NCBI GenBank assembly: GCA_029432795.1
Contig: JARNMJ010000016.1
Coordinates: forward strand, 1 to 64,000
Direction of reading: 5' to 3'
Source: Pontiellaceae bacterium B12219
GTDB taxonomy: Bacteria; Verrucomicrobiota; Kiritimatiellia; Kiritimatiellales; Pontiellaceae
DNA length: 64,000 nt
Position 1 is the stretch's first letter. Each line of letters opens with the position of its first letter. The translations under genes were made by a program, and so were the position numbers. This document shows, piece after piece, positions 54,623 through 61,443 of the stretch. Below the pieces are notes generated by a model, which ran no database searches, was not told where the DNA came from, and saw nothing but the letters and a program-made list of their open reading frames with translations.

Positions 54623-54768
54623 GCTTCATTTCTCCTTTAATTTTCATCCCGAACCTAAAAGCAGATGACATACCATATCTCGACTTAAATTCAGCAGGAC
54701 TGAAAATAAAGGGATTTCGGCGAAAAGAGCTGCAGACCAATCATGCTGAGAACGTCGGGGTTGAGAAA

Positions 54769-55599
54769 TTACCGCTTTTTAAACAGCAACGAAATCAGGT
54801 AGGCAACGCCGGTCAGTACAATGATGGTTGCTCCGGCCGGCAGATCGGGATCGTAGCTGATCGCCAGTCCGCCGAAAGTCAGGATGGCGCAGAGTCCGGC
54901 GGCCAGTGCCATCATGCTGCCCATGCGCAGGCAGAACCGCCCGGCAATTGCGGCCGGCAGGGTCAGCATCACAATCACCATCACAATGCCCACAATGGAA
55001 ACCATTAAAACCACGGTCAGCGCAGTGAGAGCCAGCATCAGGAAATAGAAAAACTGGGTATTGATTCCGCGCAACCGCGCAAACTCCTCATCAAAGCAGA
55101 CGGCCACAAACTGTTTATGAAAGAGCAGGGCGGTGGCCGCAATAAACAGGTCGAGCCCGGCAATTGCGAGCAGGTCTTTCTGTGAAACAAGCAGAATATT
55201 TCCGAACAGGTACGACATCAGGTCTTCGCCGTAGCCCGGCGTTTTGGCAATAAACAGAATGCCGATCGCCATGCCCATGCCCCAGAAGGCACTGATCACC
55301 GTATCGATGCGTTCTTTGGCTTTCATGTTCACCCAGCCGATGATGAAGGCGGCAAGCAAGGCGGCCAGCATGGCACCGAACATCGGAGTGAAAAACGTCC
55401 ATTCGTGCACCACCTGCATATAGCGGGCAAAGCCCATGCCGCCGAGCACGCAGTGTGCAATACCGCCGGCGAGATAAGTGATGCGCCGCGTCACCACATA
55501 GGTGCCGACAATGCCGCAGGAAACACTCACCAGCAGTCCGGCCAGCAAGGCGTGCTGCAGAAAACTGTGTTGGAATAAGGCCTGGAAAAATTCAGCCAT
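54769..55599 (-). CDS. znuB: Zinc/manganese-type ABC permease
   Basis: 276 residues, about eight helices. LLAGLLVSVSCGIVGTYVVTRRITYLAGGIAHCVLGGMG in parts, AFWGMGMAIGILFI and LTLPAAIA match the ABC-3 family. The first base is the last base of the znuC stop region. It imports Zn or Mn with the two genes that precede it. Confidence 0.9.
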   Translation of the reverse strand: MAEFFQALFQHSFLQHALLAGLLVSVSCGIVGTYVVTRRITYLAGGIAHCVLGGMGFARYMQVVHEWTFFTPMFGAMLAALLAAFIIGWVNMKAKERIDTVISAFWGMGMAIGILFIAKTPGYGEDLMSYLFGNILLVSQKDLLAIAGLDLFIAATALLFHKQFVAVCFDEEFARLRGINTQFFYFLMLALTALTVVLMVSIVGIVMVIVMLTLPAAIAGRFCLRMGSMMALAAGLCAILTFGGLAISYDPDLPAGATIIVLTGVAYLISLLFKKR

Positions 55600-56333
55600 C
55601 AGCCATGCTCCTGATCGTGTCGGACGGCGTGAACGTGCGCACCGTACATATCGTGAATCAGATTTTCGTCGATTTCGCAGACCGGGTGGGTGTGCACCGC
55701 ACGGTTCACACAGATCACTTTTTCAACGTAGCGCGAAACATAGGCCACATCGTGCGAAACCACCACAATGGTTAATTCCTTATTCAGCTCTCTCAGCAAA
55801 TCAAACAGCTCCTGTTCCACATAATCATCGAGACTGGAAGTCGGTTCATCGAGCAGCAGCAGCTTCGGTTCGGAAACCAGCGCACGCGCAATCAGCACCC
55901 GCTGTTTCTGTCCGCCGGAAAGGGCATTCAACGGGCGTTTATGCAGATCGCCGAGTCCCACACGCTCCAGCATGGCGTGCGCGGCCGCACGATCAGTTTT
56001 TGTATAAAACCCCAAATGGCGGGTTTTACCCAGCCGTCCCATCAAAACCACATCCAGTGCCGTGACGGGAAACTGGGCATCGAGGTTGGCATATTGCGCC
56101 AGATAGCCGATCCATTTTCTTCCCGCCGCAGGAACGTTGCCGAAAACAGAAACTGTCCCCGATTGCGGCTCCAACAAGCCCAGAATAATTTTAAGCAACG
56201 TCGTTTTTCCGCCGCCGTTCGGGCCGACAATCGATACGAATTCGCGCTCGCCCAGCGAAAGCTGTGCGTTTTCCAATACGGATACCGGGCCGTAGGAAAA
56301 GTTTAAATTATCAATCTGGATGGGATTATTCAT
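55599..56333 (-). CDS. znuC: Zinc/manganese-type ABC ATP-binding protein
   Basis: 244 residues. Walker A GPNGGGKTTLLKIILG, signature LSGGQKQRVLIARALV, Walker B LLLLDEPTSSLD, switch His in VVVSHDV. Middle gene of the importer operon. A large inverted repeat separates it from the binding-protein gene. Confidence 0.92.
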   Translation of the reverse strand: MNNPIQIDNLNFSYGPVSVLENAQLSLGEREFVSIVGPNGGGKTTLLKIILGLLEPQSGTVSVFGNVPAAGRKWIGYLAQYANLDAQFPVTALDVVLMGRLGKTRHLGFYTKTDRAAAHAMLERVGLGDLHKRPLNALSGGQKQRVLIARALVSEPKLLLLDEPTSSLDDYVEQELFDLLRELNKELTIVVVSHDVAYVSRYVEKVICVNRAVHTHPVCEIDENLIHDMYGAHVHAVRHDQEHG

Positions 56334-56342
56334 GAATGCTGA

Positions 56343-56412
56343 ACCACGGAATACACAGAATGCACTGAAACCAGATCAGTCCGCATTCCGTGTCTTCTGT
56401 GTATTCCGTGGT
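56343..56412. repeat. Large inverted repeat ACCACGGAATACACAGAA
   Basis: Perfect 18-bp arms at 56343-56360 and 56395-56412, with further partial symmetry inside (TGCaCTGA/ATCAGTCCGCA). It lies between the binding protein and ATPase genes, so it may form a hairpin in their transcript. The word ACCACGGAATACAC is known as part of dispersed repeats in several bacterial phyla. Confidence 0.75.
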
Positions 56413-56421
56413 TAATTCTTG

Positions 56422-57282
56422 TTAATTATACGACGAGGAAAGAGCATCCGCGATTTGCTGCAGGTTGGCAACAACATCTTCATCCAGCGGGTTGAGTTGT
56501 ACCACCGAGCCGCCGATTGCATCGGCCACGGCGTTGGCACTTTCAATCGGGAACTGCTTTTGCACAAAAATCACATTCACCCCATCCACCTGCGCCGCTT
56601 CAATCAAATCCCCCAGCTGACGGGGCGACGGTGACTTTCCATCCAGTTCAATCGGTACTTCAACCAGTCCGTACCGATCTGCAAAATAACCGAACGAAGG
56701 GTGGAAGACATAAAAGCGTTTCCCTTTATACGGCGCGAGCTGCTCCCGTGTGGTGGCATCCAGCGTTTCCAGCGTCTGGATTAAATTCGTGTAGGCATTC
56801 GGATCGGCCAACCCCTCGGCTTCCAGGCTTTGGAACATGGCAGAGGCAATCTGCTGGGCATTATTCGCGCTGAGCCAGACATGCGGATCTTTTTCGCCAT
56901 GATCGTGATCACAATGTTCGCCATGGTGTTCGTGCGGCATCGACCGTTTCTCAATCTGCGTATCCGTTCCAATGATTGGAAGATCCGGGTAGAGCGGTTC
57001 GATCTTTTTCAGGAGCGACTTTTCAAACGGAACGCCGATTGTAAACAGCATTTCAGCTTCGCCCAGCGCGGCCAGCTGGCGCGCCGTCGGCTCATACGAA
57101 TGCGGCGACTGCCCTTCGCCGACCAGCGTGCGGACATCGGCGCGGTCGCCCACCAGCGATTTCAGCAAACCGGCCTGCGGCTGAATGCTCACGAAGAGAA
57201 TGGGCTTTTCGTTTTTCTGCTCCTGTTTGGAGCAGCCGGAAAGCAGCAAAAGTGCGGATAAAATTAAAGTAGTACCTTTCAT
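56422..57282 (-). CDS. znuA: Zinc/manganese-binding lipoprotein of ABC importer
   Basis: 286 residues. Lipobox at Cys18 (LLLLSGC). The metal-binding cluster A-I features are present: the first His in GQSPHSYEPTARQL, a His/Asp-rich loop HEHHGEHCDHDHGEKDPHVW as in ZnuA, FYVFHPSFGYFADRYGL and a late Asp. The charged loop favours zinc over manganese. Palindromes at 56821 (FQSLE) and 56967 (LPIIG). Confidence 0.9.
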   Translation of the reverse strand: MKGTTLILSALLLLSGCSKQEQKNEKPILFVSIQPQAGLLKSLVGDRADVRTLVGEGQSPHSYEPTARQLAALGEAEMLFTIGVPFEKSLLKKIEPLYPDLPIIGTDTQIEKRSMPHEHHGEHCDHDHGEKDPHVWLSANNAQQIASAMFQSLEAEGLADPNAYTNLIQTLETLDATTREQLAPYKGKRFYVFHPSFGYFADRYGLVEVPIELDGKSPSPRQLGDLIEAAQVDGVNVIFVQKQFPIESANAVADAIGGSVVQLNPLDEDVVANLQQIADALSSSYN

Positions 57283-57298
57283 GGGCGATATAGTTAGC

Positions 57299-57598
57299 CT
57301 ACTCCTCAGCGAATGACAACAACTCGGCCCGTATTTCGTCCGTCGGGTTGAAAATCCGTACGCGTTTATTGCGCCCCGTCTCGCCCGAAAGAATCTCCAG
57401 GCTGTTGCGCGGAATCTTCCAATGCTTGGAAAGAAATTTAATCAGATAGGCATTTGCCTTTCCATCCACCGGCGGAGCCTGAATCCGTATTTTAAGCGCA
57501 TCGCCCAGTAACCCCGCCAAACCGTCCTTCGATGCCCGCGGCACCACCCGGATATTCAGAATGATCGAGTCTTCTTTTTCTTCAAAACAGGAGTTCAT
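57299..57598 (-). CDS. DUF167 (YggU) family protein
   Basis: 99 residues. LNIRVVPRASKDGLAGLLGDALKIRIQAPPVDGKANAYLIKFLSKHWKIP, in parts, is the conserved core of this small family, function unknown. It lies just before the cas operon on the opposite strand. The last palindrome of the window (57417-57431) is in this gene, read as SKHWK. Confidence 0.9.
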   Translation of the reverse strand: MNSCFEEKEDSIILNIRVVPRASKDGLAGLLGDALKIRIQAPPVDGKANAYLIKFLSKHWKIPRNSLEILSGETGRNKRVRIFNPTDEIRAELLSFAEE

Positions 57599-57632
57599 CA
57601 GTCGCCTTCTTCAAAAGAGTAGTAGGTATTGT

Positions 57633-57660
57633 TTGAGATTAATAATGTAAAAGATAGAAT
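57633..57660 (+). promoter_or_regulatory. Candidate promoter of the cas operon
   Basis: TTGAGA (57633-57638), 16-nt spacer, TAGAAT (57655-57660). Transcription would start near the cas3 ATG, and no ribosome site precedes that ATG, so cas3 may be translated from a leaderless or near-leaderless mRNA. Confidence 0.5.
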
Positions 57661-57669
57661 GGTTCATCT

Positions 57670-59874
57670 ATGAACTATTACGCACATAGTAATACCGAGG
57701 ATCCTTCCCGTTGGCAACCGCTCGAAGACCATTTAGAGCAAGTCGCCGAACTCGCAGCACAATTTGCCCGCCCCTTCGGCGGCGAGGAATGGGCGCGGCT
57801 CGCCGGACTCTGGCATGATTTAGGCAAATATCATCCGGACTTCCAGCGTAAGCTGAAAGGGGAAAGTATTCGCGTTGTCCATTCCGAGGCGGGTGGGCAT
57901 TTGGTTTCACTTAAAGAATGGCGTGGGATGGATGTAATTTTTTCGTGGCTGATTATGGGGCACCACGCCGGGTTGGCTGATTACGGCGCCGGGGATGCCG
58001 GAGGAAAGGCGCTGGAACCGAAGATGCGCCATCCTGAAAAATCCAATGACGTGTTGTCGAATGTTCCTGCGATAATTTTGGACCAAATACCGCCCGTAAA
58101 GCCGCCAATGTTTGCGAATGCAGATCGGTATCCGGATCAGGCGTTTTTTGTCCGCATGTTGTACTCTTGTTTGGTGGATGCCGATTTTCTCGATACGGAA
58201 GCGTTCATGGATGCATCGCGTAAGGCCGCACGTCCAAACAATCCCGCGAGCATGGAAGAGCTGTTATCTTGTTTCGATGCGCATATGGCACGATTCGATG
58301 GAGCGGAAGGTACGGTGAATCAATGCCGGGCGCAGGTGTTGGCACAGTGCCGCGCCGCTGCTGAGCAAGCGGGCGCATTTTCACTGACGGTTCCGACGGG
58401 CGGCGGAAAGACGCTGGCGTCGCTGGCATTTGCGCTGCGGCACGCAGTGAAGCACCAAAAGCGCCGCATCATTTATGTGATTCCCTACACGAGCATCATT
58501 GAGCAAACCGCTGAAGTGTTTCGTTCAATTCCTGGTTTCGAGGATGCCGTACTGGAACATCATTCGAATCTGGTTTTTGACGACGATCAGGAAATCGCGG
58601 AAAAACGCGCACGACTCGCGATGGAAAACTGGGATGCGCCCATTGTGGTGACGACGAACGTCCAGTTTTTCGAGTCGTTGTATGCGAACCGGAGCAGCCG
58701 GTGCCGCAAGTTGCATAATATTGCGAACAGCGTGGTGATTTTTGATGAAGCGCAATGTTTGCCGCCCGCATTTCTGCGGCCCTGTGTGTTCGCGATTCGA
58801 GAATTGGCTCGGCACTACGGTGTCACGCCTGTGCTTTGCACCGCTACGCAGCCCGTGCTCACGGAAACTAAGTCGTTTGATTTTGAATTCACCGAAGGTT
58901 TTAAGCAGGTCACTGAAATTATCGACAAACCGAATGCATTGAGTCAGCAACTTGCGCGCGTTCAGGTGGAAGTGCTCAATGAATTGAACCCGGTTGATCT
59001 CGCTGTGTTGGCCGATCAGTTAAAAGCGGAATGCAGTTCGTTACTCTGCATTGTAAACCGCAAGGCGGATGCGCGGGCACTTGCCGAGCGGCTTCCTGGG
59101 GAAAATACCATTCATCTTTCGACCAACCTTTGCGCGGCGCACCGGTTCGAGGTGCTCTCGGAGATTCGCCAACGGTTGAAGTGCGGTGAGCACCTGTTGG
59201 TGATCAGCACGTCATTGGTCGAAGCGGGGGTTGATCTCGATTTTCCGGTGGTCTACCGCGCATTGGCCGGACTCGACTCCATTGCTCAAGCCGCCGGACG
59301 ATGCAATCGCGAAGGAAAACTGAAAATGGGCCGCACGGTCGTTTTTATGCCGGGAAAACAGCCCGACTACGTAAAGCCCGCCGCATCGCTCGCGCTGAAC
59401 TATTTGAAACCCGACCGTTTGAACCGCATCTTTTTGCCGGAAACATTCCGCGCCTATTTCAAGCAATACTTTTTTATGAAAGGGACGCAGGCGCTCGATC
59501 AAAAAGGCATCCGTGAGCTCTTGCCGAATGAGACAGCCGCGATCCGCTTCCAAACCGCCGCAGAACGTTTCCGTCTCATTGATTCCGATTGGCAGCTTCC
59601 CGTCATTATGCCTTTCCGCGAAGCGTCGGAGCTGGTCGATCAGCTATTGACGCGCAAATGGGAAGCCAAAGCCATCTGCCGGAAACTGCAGCGCTATACC
59701 GTCAATATTTCCAAGCGCGTGGTGGATCAATTGGTGGATCAGGATTACGCGCGGCCCGTGGAAGGATTCGAAGGAATGGTTTTTCTGCATACCAGGCAAC
59801 TCTACGACGAACGTTTCGGATTCATTCCGCCCGACTCGATTGAAAGCTTTAATTCGGAGGAATTAGTCATATGA
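57670..59874 (+). CDS. cas3: Type I-C CRISPR-associated helicase/nuclease Cas3
   Basis: 734 residues. N-terminal HD nuclease (about 1-210) with WHDLGKYHPDFQ, SEAGGHL and MGHHAGLADY. The SF2 helicase follows: Walker A TGGGKTLASLAFALRH, TSIIEQTAEVF, the DEAQ box in VIFDEAQCLPP, CTATQPVL (motif III), and motif VI QAAGRCNREG. It unwinds and degrades DNA after Cascade binds a target. Its stop overlaps an ATG (ATGA) preceded by GGAGG, which looks like the ancestral start site for the next cas gene, now separated from it by an insertion. Confidence 0.95.
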   Translation: MNYYAHSNTEDPSRWQPLEDHLEQVAELAAQFARPFGGEEWARLAGLWHDLGKYHPDFQRKLKGESIRVVHSEAGGHLVSLKEWRGMDVIFSWLIMGHHAGLADYGAGDAGGKALEPKMRHPEKSNDVLSNVPAIILDQIPPVKPPMFANADRYPDQAFFVRMLYSCLVDADFLDTEAFMDASRKAARPNNPASMEELLSCFDAHMARFDGAEGTVNQCRAQVLAQCRAAAEQAGAFSLTVPTGGGKTLASLAFALRHAVKHQKRRIIYVIPYTSIIEQTAEVFRSIPGFEDAVLEHHSNLVFDDDQEIAEKRARLAMENWDAPIVVTTNVQFFESLYANRSSRCRKLHNIANSVVIFDEAQCLPPAFLRPCVFAIRELARHYGVTPVLCTATQPVLTETKSFDFEFTEGFKQVTEIIDKPNALSQQLARVQVEVLNELNPVDLAVLADQLKAECSSLLCIVNRKADARALAERLPGENTIHLSTNLCAAHRFEVLSEIRQRLKCGEHLLVISTSLVEAGVDLDFPVVYRALAGLDSIAQAAGRCNREGKLKMGRTVVFMPGKQPDYVKPAASLALNYLKPDRLNRIFLPETFRAYFKQYFFMKGTQALDQKGIRELLPNETAAIRFQTAAERFRLIDSDWQLPVIMPFREASELVDQLLTRKWEAKAICRKLQRYTVNISKRVVDQLVDQDYARPVEGFEGMVFLHTRQLYDERFGFIPPDSIESFNSEELVI

Positions 59875-59896
59875 AAAAGGCGGCCCGAAGGCCGCC
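59874..59896 (-). terminator. UUCG-capped intrinsic terminator of the crRNA-like RNA
   Basis: Minus strand: GGCGGCC, loop TTCG, GGCCGCC, then TTTTT. On the plus strand the same hairpin has no T-run, so it should terminate only minus-strand transcription. Confidence 0.75.
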
Positions 59897-59902
59897 CGAA
59901 TT

Positions 59903-59918
59903 ACTGAATATATTCAGT
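59903..59918. promoter_or_regulatory. Perfect 16-bp palindrome inside the spacer-like segment
   Basis: ACTGAATATATTCAGT is fully self-complementary. It could be an operator for a dimeric regulator, or a hairpin-forming part of the small RNA. Confidence 0.45.
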
Positions 59919-59923
59919 TTATG

Positions 59924-59955
59924 GTTTCAATCCACGTTCAATAAGAACGGCAATG
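59924..59955 (-). CRISPR. Solitary type I-C-like CRISPR repeat
   Basis: Minus strand: CATTGC, stem CGTTC, loop TTATT, stem GAACG, then TGGATTGAAAC. The last 11 nt equal the common type I-C handle, and the last 13 nt (CGTGGATTGAAAC) match common I-C repeats. Stem and handle keep the register in which Cas5 cuts (just 3' of the stem), while the stem bases differ from usual GC-rich repeats but still pair. No second full copy is found in the window. Confidence 0.75.
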
Positions 59956-59960
59956 TGGAG

Positions 59961-59990
59961 GTTGCACGGGACGTTAGAGCTGTGCAAGGA
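59961..59990. other. Second hairpin with repeat-like features
   Basis: TTGCACGG (59962-59969) pairs with CTGTGCAA (59980-59987; one wobble) around a 10-nt loop, followed by ATTGAAAT at 59993-60000, close to the ATTGAAAC handle. It may be a diverged, oppositely oriented repeat, but the match is weak. Confidence 0.35.
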
Positions 59991-60100
59991 AAATTGAAAT
60001 TGTCATATACTAATATAAAAGGTTATGGAAAAAAGTTTTTGACGCGGGGTGCCGAAGGGGCTATTTGTTTTTTAACAACGAGCCGATAGGAGGTGTTGAT

Positions 60101-60766
60101 ATGAATGAGATTCCGAGAATTAGTGCAAATAAACTTGGCGAGTACATGAATGCAACAGTTAGCCGGAGACGTCAGATCATTAAGGATCAGAAAAGTCCAA
60201 AGAAGTTTAAGGCTGCTTACTATCGGCCTGCTCAAAATGCTCTGAGTAAGTATATTTCCGGTGAATGGGCGTTACCTCAGCTTTTCGATAAATTAGCGGT
60301 TTTGCATGATGGCTCTGATGGCAGGGAATATCAGAACCGCGTCAAGGGATGTTCGGCAGGTGCAATAGAAGCATTCTTGGCTAATTACGAAGATTTTAGT
60401 TTTCCGGGGAGAGTCAACAGTGTGAGTTCCTTTTCCAGTATGGCCATGGATTTAAATGGAGTGATGATTTCAGTACGACCAGATCTTTTGCTTGAGAATG
60501 CCGATGACTCCGAGGTTGTCGGGGCTGTGAAATTTCATTTTTCGAAGTCTGTTCCTCTAGGAGATGTTGGGAGTGATTATGTGGCACTGATTTTACGGCT
60601 TTATTTGGAGGAAGAAATTGGGGTGAAAAATGTCGATCCCAAGAAATGTATTGTTTTAGATATTCACGATGGAAATTTACGATTTGCTCCAAAATCCTTC
60701 GTAAAACGGAAACGCGATATTCAGGCTGCTTGTGATGAAATTCGCTCTGGTTGGGAAACAATTTGA
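60101..60766 (+). CDS. Hypothetical protein inserted in the cas operon, possible PD-(D/E)XK-like fold
   Basis: 221 residues from ATG 60101, AGGAGG 7 nt upstream. Residues 1-50 are helical and basic (ISANKLGEYMNATVSRRRQIIKDQK). Residues 125-160 read VRPDLLLENADDSEVVGAVKFHFSKS; Asp of RPD and Lys of VKF sit where the PD-(D/E)XK fold has Asp and Lys, although the second acidic residue is not seen. It has no Cys cluster, so is not Cas4. Codon use is more A/T-rich than cas3 or cas8c, consistent with separate origin. I recall similar small proteins of unknown function but cannot name a family. Confidence 0.75.
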   Translation: MNEIPRISANKLGEYMNATVSRRRQIIKDQKSPKKFKAAYYRPAQNALSKYISGEWALPQLFDKLAVLHDGSDGREYQNRVKGCSAGAIEAFLANYEDFSFPGRVNSVSSFSSMAMDLNGVMISVRPDLLLENADDSEVVGAVKFHFSKSVPLGDVGSDYVALILRLYLEEEIGVKNVDPKKCIVLDIHDGNLRFAPKSFVKRKRDIQAACDEIRSGWETI

Positions 60767-60780
60767 TTGGAGAAATGATG

Positions 60781-61443
60781 ATGAAAAAAAGTAAACCCTT
60801 CCGGTTGCGAGTGAGCGGCGAAAACGCCTGCTTCACCCGTCCGGAAATGAAAGTGGAGCGCGTGTCGTATGATGTGATTACGCCATCGGCGGCGCGCGGT
60901 ATCTTCGAAGCGATTCTGTGGAAACCCGCGATCCAGTGGAATATTCGGCAGATCGATGTACTTAAACCGGTAAAGTGGGAATCCGTGCGGCGCAATGAAG
61001 TGGGCAAAAAGATGGGTAAGCCCTCAGCGGGTCATATGGCGGGCGGACGGCATAAGCCGTTGGAACTCTTTGTTGAAAAGGAGCGCCAACAACGTGCGGG
61101 CCTTTTTCTGAAGCATGTCGAATATGTGCTTCATGCTGACTTTGAAATGACAGCAAAGGCAGGCGCTGACGATACGGTGACTAAATTCGAGCAGATGTTT
61201 TTGCGGCGGGCGTCGCAGGGCCAATGTTTTCAGCAACCTTATTTCGGCTGCCGCGAATTCCCCGTCGACTTTGAATTGATTGGGTTGAAGGATGAGCTGC
61301 CTGAGCCAATTCAGGAAACACGCGATTTGGGGTGGATGCTCTACGATTTGGATTATCGCGGAAAGGAGCCGATGCCTCAGTTTTTTCATGCGCAACTCGT
61401 GAACGGATCATTGGACTTGAGGGACGTGGAGGTGCGGTCATGA
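60781..61443 (+). CDS. cas5c: Cas5c (Cas5d) pre-crRNA endonuclease of type I-C
   Basis: 220 residues from ATG 60781; GGAG 8 nt upstream (ATG 60778 also possible). SGENACFTRPEMKVERVSYDVITPSAARGIFEAILWKPAI in parts is the family N-terminus. In type I-C, Cas5 replaces Cas6 and cuts the repeat 3' of its stem; Tyr, Lys and His residues act there, and LKHVEYVLHADFEM supplies His and Tyr candidates. Stop overlaps the cas8c start by 4 nt. Confidence 0.95.
   Translation: MKKSKPFRLRVSGENACFTRPEMKVERVSYDVITPSAARGIFEAILWKPAIQWNIRQIDVLKPVKWESVRRNEVGKKMGKPSAGHMAGGRHKPLELFVEKERQQRAGLFLKHVEYVLHADFEMTAKAGADDTVTKFEQMFLRRASQGQCFQQPYFGCREFPVDFELIGLKDELPEPIQETRDLGWMLYDLDYRGKEPMPQFFHAQLVNGSLDLRDVEVRS

Larger units (their letters stand above)
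59874..59955 (-). ncRNA. Candidate crRNA-like small RNA between cas3 and cas5c
   Basis: Read on the minus strand: a 32-nt type I-C-like repeat (59955-59924), a spacer-like stretch starting CATAAACTG (from 59923), and an intrinsic terminator ending in T5 at 59878-59874. An upstream AT-rich stretch at about 60011-60030 contains TATATT and could hold its promoter. The ordered set of repeat, guide and terminator suggests a free-standing crRNA-like transcript rather than array debris. Expression is not shown by sequence alone. Confidence 0.6.

Noticed and set aside
4705-57431. The TTCC...GGAA palindrome as a terminator or transcription-factor operator set
   Set aside because: Most copies lie inside coding regions in varied frames without T-runs, and none is consistently placed relative to starts, so neither class explains the set.
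59924-59955. A genuine multi-unit CRISPR array between cas3 and cas5c
   Set aside because: Only one good repeat is present; no second copy at spacer distance on either side.
59871-60089. 72-residue open frame directly after cas3 with GGAGG and ATGA overlap
   Set aside because: Its sequence runs through the terminator hairpin, palindrome and CRISPR-like repeat and resembles no protein; the start site is better explained as a relic of the original cas5c start.
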